Part shown: positions 37,849-46,728 of the stretch, one piece after another
Position numbering within the stretch: the stretch's first letter is position 1
Layout of the letters: each line of letters begins with the position of its first letter
Source: Poriferisodalis sp965198245
GTDB lineage: Bacteria; Actinomycetota; Acidimicrobiia; Acidimicrobiales; Poriferisodalaceae
Assembly: GCF_965198245.1 (NCBI RefSeq)
Contig: NZ_OZ240249.1
Span: 2,480,001-2,544,000 of the forward strand
Direction of reading: 5' to 3'
Length of the DNA: 64,000 bases
Position numbers and translations under genes: made by a program
The notes under the pieces: generated by a model
What the model was told of the DNA's origin: nothing
Databases searched by the model: none
Seen by the model: the letters and a program-made list of their open reading frames with translations, nothing else

Positions 37849-39216
37849 TCACAGCGATTCGATCAGCTTGTCGACGCGTTCGTCGTGGGAACGGAACGGG
37901 TCTTTGCACAAGACGGTTCGCTGAGCCTGGTCGTTGAGCTTCAGGTGCACCCAGTCGACGGTGTAGTCCCGGCGACGGGCCTTGGCCTCGCGGACGAACG
38001 CCCCCCTCAGGCGCGCCCTGGTCGTCTGCGGGGCCTCCTCAGTGGCTCGGCGGACGTCGGCGTCATCGAGAACTCGCTCGATGAGTCCCCGTCGCTGCAT
38101 CAGATAGAAGACGCCGCGCGTCGAATGGACATGGTGGTACTGCAGGTCCAGCAGTGCGATGTGGGGGTCGTCGAAGCCAACTTCGGCGCGGTCGGCGTAG
38201 CTGGTGAGCAGTTTGTGCTTGATGACCCAGTCCACCTCGCGGTCGAGCAGCAGCGGATCGTCACCGATCACCGTCATGGCGTGCTCCCACATACCCAACG
38301 CCCGCGATTCTTCTGCAGTGAGGTCGTTCGTCTCGGCAAAACGCAGTGCCCGCTCGAGATACTCCGATTGGATGTCGAAGGCGCTCACTTCACGCCCGTT
38401 GGCGAGGCGCACCTTGCGACGGCAGGTGATGTCGTGGCTGATCTCGCGGATCGCACGGATCGGGTTCTCGAGCGTCATGTCCCGCAGCACCACCGCCGGG
38501 TCTTCGAGCATGCGCAGCATCAGCGCAGCGGCACCGATCTTGAGGAATGACGTGTATTCGCTCATGTTCGAGTCGCCGACAATGACATGCAAGCGTCGAA
38601 AGCGCTCGGCGTCGGCGTGCGGCTCGTCACGAGTGTTGATGATCGGGCGGCTGCGCGTGGTCGCGCTCGACACGCTCTCCCAGATGTGCTCGGCGCGCTG
38701 GGTGATGCAGTACCGGGCGCCCTTGGCGGTGTTGAGCACCTTGCCCGCACCGGCGTAGATCTGGCGGGTCACGAGGAACGGAATCAGCACCTCGGCGTAG
38801 TTCGAGAAGTCATCGGCGCGGCTGGTCAGGTAGTTCTCGTGGCACCCGTAACTGTTCCCGGCCGAGTCGGTGTTGTTCTTGAACAGGAAAATCGTGCCGT
38901 TGAAGGCTTCCTCGGCCAGCCGCTCGGTCGCGCTGGCGACGAGCTGTTCGAGGATGCGCTCGCCCGCGCGGTCGTGGCACACCACGTCATAGACGGAGTC
39001 GCACTCGGGTGTGGCGTACTCGGGATGGCTGCCGACGTCGAGATACAGGCGCGCCCCGTTCGCGAGGAACACGTTGCTGGATCGCCCCCACGAGACAACC
39101 CTGCGAAACAGGTAGCGCGCCACTTCGTCGGGGCTGAGCCGACGCTGCCCTCGCAGCGTGCACGTCACCCCGTACTCGTTCTCGAGACCCATGATGCGCC
39201 GCTGCACGGCGCTCAC
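37849..39216 (-). CDS. pafA: Pup-protein ligase PafA
   Basis: A 455-residue carboxylate-amine ligase related to glutamine synthetase. It joins the C-terminal glutamate of Pup to substrate lysines using ATP. Seen: RRIMGLENEYGVT, the active-site strand GARLYLDVGSHPEYATPEC, FLFKNNTDSAGNSYGCHENYL, INTRDEPHADAERFRRLHVIVGDSNMSE, and the C-terminal domain with FRSHDERVDKLIESL. The first GTG is used; a second GTG lies three codons later. It follows prcA by 12 bp. In contrast to mycobacteria, no pafB or pafC follows. Confidence 0.95.
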   Translation of the reverse strand: MSAVQRRIMGLENEYGVTCTLRGQRRLSPDEVARYLFRRVVSWGRSSNVFLANGARLYLDVGSHPEYATPECDSVYDVVCHDRAGERILEQLVASATERLAEEAFNGTIFLFKNNTDSAGNSYGCHENYLTSRADDFSNYAEVLIPFLVTRQIYAGAGKVLNTAKGARYCITQRAEHIWESVSSATTRSRPIINTRDEPHADAERFRRLHVIVGDSNMSEYTSFLKIGAAALMLRMLEDPAVVLRDMTLENPIRAIREISHDITCRRKVRLANGREVSAFDIQSEYLERALRFAETNDLTAEESRALGMWEHAMTVIGDDPLLLDREVDWVIKHKLLTSYADRAEVGFDDPHIALLDLQYHHVHSTRGVFYLMQRRGLIERVLDDADVRRATEEAPQTTRARLRGAFVREAKARRRDYTVDWVHLKLNDQAQRTVLCKDPFRSHDERVDKLIESL

Positions 39217-39228
39217 CGTAGTTCCGAT

Positions 39229-39969
39229 CTAGGAATCTTCCTGCTCAGAACCGTCCTGGGGCTGTTCTGCATCGTCGCCGAGGGCAACTTCCACCTCGGC
39301 ATCGTCCAGGCGCCGGAAGCAACGCCGACGATGGGTGCCATCGGGCACGATCGCCTCAAGCAGTGCCACTTCGAGATCCGCTGCAAACACCTCGCGTTCA
39401 GGACCTGCCAGCGCTCCTCGAGCCAACCCGATGGCGGCGTCGGCATCGAGTTCGCGGTCGTAGCCCTCCGCGACCCGCTCGCGAACTGCATCGGCATCGC
39501 CTCCGATACAGCAATAGGCCTCCTCGTCCATGACGGTCCCGTCGTACTGGATCCGGTAGAGCTGGTTGGCCTCGTCGCCGATCCCCACTTCGACCACCAC
39601 GATCTCAACTTCAAGCGGCTTGAGCTCGTGAGTGAAGAACTGCCCCAGCATCTGCGCGTACTGGTTGGCAAGGCTGCGGGCCTCGACGTCCGAGCGCGAG
39701 TACTGGTAGCCCTTCAGCTCGGCGTGGCGAACTCCGGCGACGCGCAGCTGATCGAACTCGATGTACCGGCCTACACCGCCGAATGCGATCCGATCATAAA
39801 TTTCAGACACCTTGCGGAGCGTCGCGCTGGCGTTCTCGGCCACCAGCGCAATGCCACGGTCGTATTCCAGCGTCACTAGCGAGCGACCCCGGGCGATGCC
39901 CTTGCGGGCATAATCCGCCCGATCCTGCATGAGCTGTTCGGGGCTGACGTACAGCCCGGGCATGCTCAT
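39229..39969 (-). CDS. prcA: Proteasome alpha subunit
   Basis: A 246-residue 20S proteasome alpha subunit. The N-terminal gate region (YVSPEQLMQDRADYARKGIARG) is followed by the core fold: SLVTLEYDRGIALVAEN, KVSEIYDRIAFGGVGRYIEF and FTHELKPLEVEIVVVEVG. The acidic tail ends in GSEQEDS. Alpha rings cap the proteolytic beta rings and dock the Mpa ATPase through its C-terminus. ATG 39969 overlaps the prcB stop (ATGA). Confidence 0.95.
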   Translation of the reverse strand: MSMPGLYVSPEQLMQDRADYARKGIARGRSLVTLEYDRGIALVAENASATLRKVSEIYDRIAFGGVGRYIEFDQLRVAGVRHAELKGYQYSRSDVEARSLANQYAQMLGQFFTHELKPLEVEIVVVEVGIGDEANQLYRIQYDGTVMDEEAYCCIGGDADAVRERVAEGYDRELDADAAIGLARGALAGPEREVFAADLEVALLEAIVPDGTHRRRCFRRLDDAEVEVALGDDAEQPQDGSEQEDS

Positions 39970-40820
39970 CGCGGTGCCTCGCCTGGATTGGCGTTTGCCG
40001 CTCCCCCGCTTGTGCCACCAGTGAGATCAGCTTGCAGTTCTGCGAAGACCGCCCCTGAGTCGGCATCGCTCAGCTGGCGGAAGCCACTGGGACCGATTGC
40101 AGCAAGCACCGGGTAGATGCCGCGCACCGGATCGGGCCCTCCGGTGGCACTGTCGGAATCAGCCGCATGCCACAAGGCCTGAACGCTCAGCGCCAGTGCA
40201 TCGGGCTCGCTCAAGTCGTCACGGAAGCCGAGCTTCAGCACTGTCCCCGCGTGCAGGCTTCCCGAGCCGGCCGTGGCGTAGTCCTGTTCCTCGTAACGGC
40301 CTCCGGTCACGTCGTACTGGAACAGCCTGCCGCGCCCATCGCTGGGGTCGTAGCCGGCGAAGATCGGCACCACTGGGAGGCCGCGCATCGCTTGGGGCAG
40401 GTGTGCTCTGAGCATTTCCGCCAGCTGGTTCGCCTTGCCTTCCAGACTCAGCGGCTTGCCTTCGATCTTCTCGTAATACTCCAGCTGCAGCTGGAAGAGG
40501 CGGACCATCTGCACCGCCGGGCCCGCAGCGCCGGCAATGGCCACCGCCGAATAGGAATCAGCGGGAAACACCTTGCGCATGTCGCGATGGCTGATGAGAT
40601 GACCGCTGGTGGCGCGCCGGTCGCCTGCCACCACCACACCGGTGGCGCTGCGCACTGCGAGCACGGTGGTGGCGTGGGACCCCTCGAAGGACCCGAAGCC
40701 GCCCTCAGCGGCAGAGACCGGGGCGAACCCGGCGAACGGTTCGCTGCCGGTGCGTCGCAGCAGTTCGAGGAAGCTCGCCCCTGGATCTTCTCCTGGGGCG
40801 AAGAACGGCATGGGAGTCAC
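39966..40820 (-). CDS. prcB: Proteasome beta subunit (catalytic)
   Basis: A 284-residue precursor. The propeptide is about 50 residues; the mature N-terminus should be Thr51 in GSHATTVLAV, with downstream GDRRATSGHLISHRDMRKVF (catalytic Asp and Lys region) and GSGSLHAG. An Ala sits before the catalytic Thr where many homologues have Gly. Late in the protein, DSATGGPDPVRGIYP is the family signature. It degrades pupylated proteins unfolded by Mpa. GTG 40820 overlaps the pup stop; ATG 40811 is an alternative. Confidence 0.95.
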   Translation of the reverse strand: MTPMPFFAPGEDPGASFLELLRRTGSEPFAGFAPVSAAEGGFGSFEGSHATTVLAVRSATGVVVAGDRRATSGHLISHRDMRKVFPADSYSAVAIAGAAGPAVQMVRLFQLQLEYYEKIEGKPLSLEGKANQLAEMLRAHLPQAMRGLPVVPIFAGYDPSDGRGRLFQYDVTGGRYEEQDYATAGSGSLHAGTVLKLGFRDDLSEPDALALSVQALWHAADSDSATGGPDPVRGIYPVLAAIGPSGFRQLSDADSGAVFAELQADLTGGTSGGAANANPGEAPR

Positions 40821-41008
40821 TCGCCGCCCTTCTGCACGTAGTTCTTCACGAATTCCTCGGCGTTGGTCTCGAGCACGTCGTCGATCTCGTCGAGCAGGTC
40901 GTCGAGCTCCGCCTTCAGCTCGGTCGCCCCTTCGGCCGATGCGTCCTCGGGCGCGGTGCTCTCAGTCTCCCTCGGAGCCGATCGTCGCATCTGGGAGCGT
41001 TCTGCCAT
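40817..41008 (-). CDS. pup: Prokaryotic ubiquitin-like protein Pup
   Basis: A 63-residue disordered modifier. The C-terminal half has the helix that binds Mpa (ELKAELDDLLDEIDDVLETNAEE) and the conserved FVKNYVQKGGE terminus. The last residue is Glu, so it can be ligated by PafA without prior deamidation by Dop; mycobacterial Pup ends in Gln. The N-terminus begins AERSQMRRSAP. ATG 41008 follows AGGAAG with 6-bp spacing. The gene lies between dop and prcB and overlaps prcB by 4 bp. Confidence 0.95.
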   Translation of the reverse strand: MAERSQMRRSAPRETESTAPEDASAEGATELKAELDDLLDEIDDVLETNAEEFVKNYVQKGGE

Positions 41009-41105
41009 CTCGGGCTTCCTCCGGTTTCGATTGCCTGGGTCTCGAATGCGTGGACGTTCCGATTGCCGCCTGCGGATGCGCCGAGTCTGCCTTCTCGGTG
41101 GCCGG

Positions 41106-42614
41106 CTAGTTGCCCAGCCGGCGCAGCAACTCGGCTGCATCGCGGCATTCGTCCAACAAGTTACCCACGTGGTTCCGGGTTCCTCGCAGCGGTTCGAGCA
41201 TCGGCACTCGACGCAGTGGATCCGTCCCGATGTCGAAGACCATCGAGTCCCAGTTCGCCGCGACGATCTCGTCCCCGAATTTTTCGAGGCAGCGGCCTCG
41301 GAAGTATGCACGTGTCGTCGAAGGCGGCACTGAGACTGCTTCATTGACTTCGTCGTCAGTGGTGATCCGTTCAAGACCGACGCGTCGCGCCAGCGACTTG
41401 GACGGCCGCAGGTCGTGATATTGCAGGTCCAATGCGGCCAGCTTCGGATCATCCCAATCGAGGTCGTGCCGCTGTGCGAAACCCTGGTACAGACGCAGCT
41501 TGGCAACCCAGTCCAACTGTGTCGCAAGGCTCATTGGATCAGACTCGAGTACGCCGAGCACCGATTCCCAACGATCCAGGATGTCGTTGCCGATGTCGTC
41601 ACCGCCGACTGCCTCCAATCCCTGGCTTTGAGCGTATTTGCGGGCCAGATCCAAGTACTCCCACTGGATCTCGATGGCCCGTATGTGTCGGCCGTCGACA
41701 AGTTCGATCAATCCCGACAGGGAGGTGTCGAAGCTCACCTGGCGCAGTGCTGCAACCGGCACGAGAGGCGTCAGCGGCTCGGACATGAAGTCGTCGTCGA
41801 TCATCGCCAGCACCAGTGATGTCGTGCCCAGCTTGAGGTATGTCTGGACCTCGCTCATGTTGGCGTCGCCGATGATCACGTGCAGGCGTCGGTACTTGCG
41901 CGTATCCGCATGGGGCTCGTCGCGGGTGTTGACGATCGGCCGCTTGAGCGTGGTCTCTAGCCCGACTTCCTCCTCGAAGAAGTCAGCACGTTGGCTGATC
42001 TGGAATGGCCTGTCCCCAAATGGGGTCGGAGACCGGTCACCCATCGGCACTTCCATGCCCAGCTTGCCGGCCCCGCAGAAAATCTGGCGGGTCACGAAGA
42101 AGGGCAAGATGTACGTCACGATGCGGCCGAAGGGAACGTCGCGGTCCAGCAGGTAATTCTCGTGGCAGCCGTAGCTGTTGCCTTTGCCGTCGCTGTTGTT
42201 CTTGTGGATTACCAGTTCCTCGCCGTCAGGCAGGAGGTTGTTCGCAGCCTCCATGGAGCGGATCAGGATTTCCTCAGCGGCCCGGTCGTAGATGACGCAC
42301 TGGCGTGCGTCCGAGCACTCCGGTGTCGACAGTTCCGGGTGCGCGTGGTCGACGTAGTAGCGAGCGCCGTTGGTCAACACAGCGTTGACGAGATGCGTCT
42401 CGATCTCGGGCGCGAGGGCATCGAACTCGTTGAAGCCCCTCGCATCGGTGCCCGGCTGCTCGTCCTCGAAGTCCCAGCTGACGCGCTGGCACAGGAATCC
42501 GTTGACGTAGGCGTTGATGATCATCGACGACGCCGCTACCGGATTCGAGTCGCCGTTGCAGCGATGGATAATGCCGAACTCGGTCTCGATGCCAACGACC
42601 TTGTGAACCGCCAC
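41106..42614 (-). CDS. dop: Depupylase/Pup deamidase Dop
   Basis: A 502-residue PafA homologue. It starts VHKVVGIETEFGI and contains the longer loop seen in Dop after the first strand (SWDFEDEQPGTDARGFNEFD). The active-site segments are GARYYVDHAHPELSTPEC and VIHKNNSDGKGNSYGCHENYLL, with NTRDEPHADTRKYRRLHVIIGDANMSE later. Dop cleaves Pup from substrates and, where Pup ends in Gln, deamidates it. The latter step is not needed here because Pup ends in Glu. GTG 42614 is used. It follows mpa by 79 bp. Confidence 0.94.
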   Translation of the reverse strand: MAVHKVVGIETEFGIIHRCNGDSNPVAASSMIINAYVNGFLCQRVSWDFEDEQPGTDARGFNEFDALAPEIETHLVNAVLTNGARYYVDHAHPELSTPECSDARQCVIYDRAAEEILIRSMEAANNLLPDGEELVIHKNNSDGKGNSYGCHENYLLDRDVPFGRIVTYILPFFVTRQIFCGAGKLGMEVPMGDRSPTPFGDRPFQISQRADFFEEEVGLETTLKRPIVNTRDEPHADTRKYRRLHVIIGDANMSEVQTYLKLGTTSLVLAMIDDDFMSEPLTPLVPVAALRQVSFDTSLSGLIELVDGRHIRAIEIQWEYLDLARKYAQSQGLEAVGGDDIGNDILDRWESVLGVLESDPMSLATQLDWVAKLRLYQGFAQRHDLDWDDPKLAALDLQYHDLRPSKSLARRVGLERITTDDEVNEAVSVPPSTTRAYFRGRCLEKFGDEIVAANWDSMVFDIGTDPLRRVPMLEPLRGTRNHVGNLLDECRDAAELLRRLGN

Positions 42615-42693
42615 CGCCCCGGACCCTAGCTGTCAGGCCCGCGAACAGGACAAACGGGACTCACCCGCACGGCGCCCGCGGGAGCCTCAGCAC

Positions 42694-44457
42694 TCAGAGG
42701 TATTGGCTGGTCTGGACCCGCTCGATCGCCCGGCCGCCCAGTGCATCGCTGTCGTCAGGGTCGACGAGCGTGCGGATGAACACGATCCGCTCGCCCTTCT
42801 TGCCAGAGATCTTGGCCCAGTCGTCCGGGTTCGTCGTGTTGGGCAGGTCTTCGTGTTCGCGGAACTCCTGACGGATCGAGCCCATGAGATCGTCGAGACG
42901 GATGCCGCTGCTGCCGGTTGCGAGCGACCGCTTGATGGCGTTCTTCTTAGCCCGGCGCACGATGTTTTCGATCATCGCCCCGGATGCGAAGTCCTTGAAG
43001 TACATGACTTCCTTGTCGCCGTTCTGGTAGGTGACTTCCAAGAAGCGATTGAAGTCGTCGGGGCGGTACATCTCGTCGACCGTGCGCTCGGTCATGATCC
43101 GAACGGCCTTGTGGGGGTCTCCGCCGCCGATATCGGCCACCTCCATCGGGTCGATCGGCAACTTCGGCGTGAGGTAGGTGCTGAAGATGGAGAGCGCCGC
43201 CTGCTCGTCAGGTCGGTTGATCTTGATCTTCACGTCGAGGCGACCGGGACGCAGGATCGCCGGATCGATGAGGTCTTCACGGTTCGAGGCGCCGATCACA
43301 ATGACATTGCGCAGGCCCTCAACGCCATCGATCTCCGCAAGCAACTGCGGGACCACTGTGGACTCCATGTCGGAGCTGATGCCGCTGCCGCGGGTGCGGA
43401 ACAACGACTCCATCTCGTCGAAGAACACGATCACCGGCCAACCCTCGGAGGCCTTCTCTCTGGCCCGTTCGAAGATGCGCCGGATCTGTCGCTCGGTCTC
43501 GCCCACGTACTTGTTCAAAAGCTCGGGGCCCTTGATGTTGATGAAGAAGCTGCGCGCGCCCTGCTGGCCGGAGACCTCGCCGACCTTGGCGGCAAGGGAG
43601 TTGGCCACTGCCTTGGCAATCAGGGTCTTCCCGCAGCCGGGCGGGCCATACAACAAGATGCCCTTGGGTGCCGGCAGGTCGTAGGTGCGGAACAAGTCCT
43701 GGTGCAAGTACGGCAGTTCGACCGCATCAGTGATCAGCTCGATCTGGGTATCGAGCCCGCCGATGTCGTCATAGGTGACGTCAGGCACCTCCTCGAGCAG
43801 CAGATCGTCCACCTCGGGCCGAGGCAGGCGTTCCAGCACGATGTTGGAGCGCACGTCGAGCAGCAGGTTGTCGCCCGACCGCAGCGGCTGACCTCGCAGG
43901 TCGCCCGCCAACTCCACGATGCGTTCCTCGTCGGCGCGGCCAGTGACCAGGGCACGGAAACCGTCTTCGAGTACCTCATTCAGCGTGACGACTTCACCGG
44001 AGATCTCGGGCCCACGCGCCAGCACGATGTTGTAGGACTCGTTGAGAACGACTTCGCTGCCCTCGACCAGTTCAGTCTCGGCCAGGTCCGGGTGCAGGGC
44101 GACTCGCATCTTGCGACCGCTCGCGTGCACGTCCGCCGTGCCGTCGTCGTTGCGGGACAAGAACGTTCCGTACGCCGAGGGCGGTTGGGTCAGCTTGTCG
44201 ACCTCTTCGCGCAGCGCCGCGATGTGCTCGCGTGCCTCGCGCAGGGTGTAGGTCAGCTTTTCGTTCTGTGAGACCGCCGCCGACAGTTGCCCCTTCGCTT
44301 CGAGCAAACGCTCCTCGAGGGTGCTGACGCGCGCAGGCGTGTCGGCCAGTTTGCGTCGGAGCAGAGCGACCTCTTCCTCGAGCGCGCGCAGGCGACTGCG
44401 GAGGACCCCCGCATCGGCTGCGCTGCTGCGCTGAGGTTCGGATTCGCTCTGGTCCAT
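42694..44457 (-). CDS. mpa: Proteasome-associated AAA ATPase Mpa/ARC
   Basis: A 587-residue hexameric unfoldase. The N-terminal coiled coil (RLRALEEEVALLRRKLADT, continuing to ~residue 100) binds Pup. Two OB domains follow (VLNESYNIVLARGPEISGEVV and NLLLDVRSNIVLERL). The AAA module has Walker A YGPPGCGKTLIAKAV, Walker B VIVFFDEMESLFRTR and the arginine fingers in ILRPGRLDVKIKI. The C-terminus ends SQYL, the proteasome-docking motif with the penultimate Tyr. It is the first gene of the Pup-proteasome operon. Confidence 0.95.
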   Translation of the reverse strand: MDQSESEPQRSSAADAGVLRSRLRALEEEVALLRRKLADTPARVSTLEERLLEAKGQLSAAVSQNEKLTYTLREAREHIAALREEVDKLTQPPSAYGTFLSRNDDGTADVHASGRKMRVALHPDLAETELVEGSEVVLNESYNIVLARGPEISGEVVTLNEVLEDGFRALVTGRADEERIVELAGDLRGQPLRSGDNLLLDVRSNIVLERLPRPEVDDLLLEEVPDVTYDDIGGLDTQIELITDAVELPYLHQDLFRTYDLPAPKGILLYGPPGCGKTLIAKAVANSLAAKVGEVSGQQGARSFFINIKGPELLNKYVGETERQIRRIFERAREKASEGWPVIVFFDEMESLFRTRGSGISSDMESTVVPQLLAEIDGVEGLRNVIVIGASNREDLIDPAILRPGRLDVKIKINRPDEQAALSIFSTYLTPKLPIDPMEVADIGGGDPHKAVRIMTERTVDEMYRPDDFNRFLEVTYQNGDKEVMYFKDFASGAMIENIVRRAKKNAIKRSLATGSSGIRLDDLMGSIRQEFREHEDLPNTTNPDDWAKISGKKGERIVFIRTLVDPDDSDALGGRAIERVQTSQYL

Positions 44458-44632
44458 GCGCGGCTGACACTACCCGCGCACTACTGTGAAGACGTGACGC
44501 GCAGTATGGATGGCCGACGGGCCGCGGCGGGAGCGCTCGCGGGTGCCGTGCGGTACGTGCGCCGACTCGGTAGATTTCATTAGTGGCGCGGGCTCGCCTA
44601 TCGGGCCGTCGCGGAGGAAGGGTCGCTACACG

Positions 44633-44866
44633 ATGAAGGTCTGGATCGATCAGGATCTGTGCACCGGTGACGGGCTCTGCGAAGAGATCGCACCTGATGT
44701 ATTCACACTGCTCGACGACGGCTTGGCCTACGTGAAGGAAGGCGACAAGGTCTTCGCCGAACCGGGCGGTGTCGAAGGTCTCGCCGAGTTTTCCGACTCC
44801 CAGCTCGACGCCGTGATCGAATCCGCCGAAGAGTGCCCCGGGGAGTGCATCTTCATTGAGGCGTAA
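44633..44866 (+). CDS. Ferredoxin ([3Fe-4S] type)
   Basis: A 77-residue acidic ferredoxin. The first two cluster cysteines are in DLCTGDGLCEEIAPDVF (C-x5-C) and the last in ECPGECIFIEA. The spacing C-x5-C is that of actinobacterial 3Fe-4S ferredoxins that serve cytochromes P450 and other oxygenases. The true start is ATG 44633 behind a strong GGAGGAAGGG. It is divergent from mpa and convergent with the protease lipoprotein gene. Its last codons lie in a 36-bp tandem repeat that includes the stop. Confidence 0.88.
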   Translation: MKVWIDQDLCTGDGLCEEIAPDVFTLLDDGLAYVKEGDKVFAEPGGVEGLAEFSDSQLDAVIESAEECPGECIFIEA

Positions 44867-44941
44867 GCCGAGATGAAGCAAGAAGCGCAGATTGAGGCGT
44901 AAGCCGAGATGAGGAAAACGCCGCAGATCGAGGCGTAAGCC
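44855..44941. repeat. 36-bp tandem repeat spanning the ferredoxin stop codon
   Basis: Two full copies (from 44855 and 44891) and one partial copy (44927) of a 36-bp unit starting ATTGAGGCGTAAGCC. Each copy carries the same terminal codons Ile-Glu-Ala-TAA in the ferredoxin frame. Any readthrough would add the sequence in 12-residue steps, each ending at another TAA. Confidence 0.85.
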
Positions 44942-44943
44942 TC
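44930..44943. terminator. Short hairpin between convergent genes
   Basis: GAGGC-GTAA-GCCTC, a 5-bp stem with a GNRA-type loop, formed by the last copy of the 36-bp repeat. It lies just before the stop codon of the convergent protease gene. No T-tract follows. Confidence 0.35.
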
Positions 44944-44944
44944 A

Positions 44945-45853
44945 TTACCCGCCGCCGCATTCACCGTTGGGGACTTCGCTGAGGTCTCCAGGTCTCGCCC
45001 TGATCACAGTGCGGCCAAGGGTGTCCACTCGGGCATCGACCCCCGCCGAGACAAGGAACCCCACCAACTCAGCCCGGCTGAGAGCGAATCCGATCTCCGA
45101 GGGGCCTCGCACCGTGCCGAACGCCACACCGACAACGTTTCCCCCCTGATCGACCAACGGAGCGCCGGACTGTCCGGTTCGGATGTCGGCAGCAACCACG
45201 TACACGCTTCTAGCAGTTCCGTCACCCCACAGCCCAGTTGCGCTCACGTAGTGCTCGATGCGTGCTGGTGAGGCCACGAGCCCTCCGCCTTCGGGGTATC
45301 CGAGCACCACCCCCGATGCGCCCAGCCGTGCCTGATCGATGCCGAGTGGCGGCACCGCGGCGTCGATCAGCAGCAATACCAGGTCTCGTCCCTCCTCGTA
45401 GCCCACCACGACCGCTGGGTACGTGCTCGGATCAGTGGCACCGCTCGGGGACCATTCGATCTCGATGGCAGATGCCCCTGCAATCACATGAGCAGCACCC
45501 ACCAGGACCCCCGGCGCGACGGCGAACGCCGTGCCGTTCGACACTGGCCCGCAGCCTCTCGCCCGCACGGCAACAACTCCTCGAGCCGCCGCGGCGAGCA
45601 CATCGTCGGCGACCGGCGATGATGCCGGCGGAGCGCCCAGCCACAACGGTCCCTCGCTGCTCTCGATCCGAGCAACCGGTTCGACCAGGGACCCTTCCCG
45701 TCCGGCATCGTCCGGTTCTGGAGCGCAGCCTCCCAATGGGGCAGTCAGCAGAGCCGCGCACAGCGTCCGCGTTAGCCACGCTGCGGCGCGTTGGGGTGTT
45801 CGTGCCTGGCGCCGGGGTTCGGTTCGTGTGCGGGAGGCGATGGGGCGCGTCAC
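44945..45853 (-). CDS. Trypsin-like serine protease lipoprotein
   Basis: A 302-residue exported protease. The N-terminus is basic with a hydrophobic stretch ending in the lipobox APLGGC (about residue 43), so the mature protein should be lipid-anchored outside the membrane. The chymotrypsin-fold triad is visible: His in LVGAAHVIAG, Asp in EEGRDLVLLLI, Ser in RTGQSGAPLVD. No PDZ domain follows. Cysteines in GCGPVSNGTAF and the C-terminal NGECGGG might form a disulfide. It resembles MarP/DegP-like housekeeping proteases. The GTG start overlaps the trmI stop. Confidence 0.85.
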   Translation of the reverse strand: MTRPIASRTRTEPRRQARTPQRAAAWLTRTLCAALLTAPLGGCAPEPDDAGREGSLVEPVARIESSEGPLWLGAPPASSPVADDVLAAAARGVVAVRARGCGPVSNGTAFAVAPGVLVGAAHVIAGASAIEIEWSPSGATDPSTYPAVVVGYEEGRDLVLLLIDAAVPPLGIDQARLGASGVVLGYPEGGGLVASPARIEHYVSATGLWGDGTARSVYVVAADIRTGQSGAPLVDQGGNVVGVAFGTVRGPSEIGFALSRAELVGFLVSAGVDARVDTLGRTVIRARPGDLSEVPNGECGGG

Positions 45854-46728
45854 TCCTCGATCAATCGGGCGTGTGTCAAGAAGCCGGTGTGGGCAACCAT
45901 GCGATGGTCAGGTCGTACCGAGGCCCCCTGCACGTGCCAGCTGCGATGCAGCACCTCGATGGTCTCGACGAACGCCCATGGACCGTCGTCAAGCGTTCGG
46001 CGAAGTTGTTGCACCTGGGTCACCGACGGGTTGTAGGCGACGAGGATTCCGCCAAGCCGCAGCCGACCGGGCAGATGCACCGCCACCCGCCAAGGCTCAG
46101 GGATGTCCAGGACTGCCCGGTCGTACTGGGCGCTGCCAGAGCCCGGGGCACGAGCTTGGGAACTGGAACCAAGTCGAGGGGGATCGACTGATTCGTAGGC
46201 GTCGCGCAGTTGAACGTCGTAGCGGTCGAGCGCCTCTGACCCCTCAGCACTCGCCACATTGACCGCAGCCCGTTCGGCGAAATCGTCCCGCAACTCGTAG
46301 CCGGTGACGATTGCACCCGCACGAAGCAGGGTCGCCGACAGCGCACCCGAGCCCACACCGGTTTCGAACACCTGCATGCCCGCTCCAAGATCGGCCAACA
46401 TCCAGATGGCGCCAAGGTCCTTGGGATAGATGACTTGGGCCCCGCGCGGCATCTTCAACACTCTGTCGGCGAGCGTCGGTCGCATGGCTATGAACCGGGC
46501 TCCCGAGCCACTGCGATATTGCGAGCCCTCGGGCGATCCGATGATCTCGTCGTGAGACACCACTCCGGCGTGGGTGTGAAACTCGTCGCCTTCCCTGAGC
46601 GACACGAGGTACCGCCGCTGGCGACTATCGATCATGAGCACGGTCTCACCCGGTCGCAGCTCGCCCCCTCGCTGTTCGCCGGCGTCGTCCCGCGCCGTGT
46701 GCTCGGGCGCGGCTTGGGAGTGGCTCAC
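45850..46728 (-). CDS. trmI: tRNA (adenine-58-N1)-methyltransferase TrmI
   Basis: A 292-residue SAM-dependent enzyme that makes m1A58 in the tRNA T-loop. The N-terminal beta domain includes VSLREGDEFHTHAGVVSHDEIIG. The methyltransferase core begins IYPKDLGAIWMLADLGAGMQVFETGVGSGALS (motif I) with later YDRAVLDIPEPW and GGILVAYNPSVTQ. There is a small low-complexity insertion around residue 190 (SSSQARAPGSGS). The start is GTG 46728, overlapping the upstream stop. In mycobacteria trmI likewise lies next to mpa. Confidence 0.93.
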   Translation of the reverse strand: MSHSQAAPEHTARDDAGEQRGGELRPGETVLMIDSRQRRYLVSLREGDEFHTHAGVVSHDEIIGSPEGSQYRSGSGARFIAMRPTLADRVLKMPRGAQVIYPKDLGAIWMLADLGAGMQVFETGVGSGALSATLLRAGAIVTGYELRDDFAERAAVNVASAEGSEALDRYDVQLRDAYESVDPPRLGSSSQARAPGSGSAQYDRAVLDIPEPWRVAVHLPGRLRLGGILVAYNPSVTQVQQLRRTLDDGPWAFVETIEVLHRSWHVQGASVRPDHRMVAHTGFLTHARLIEE

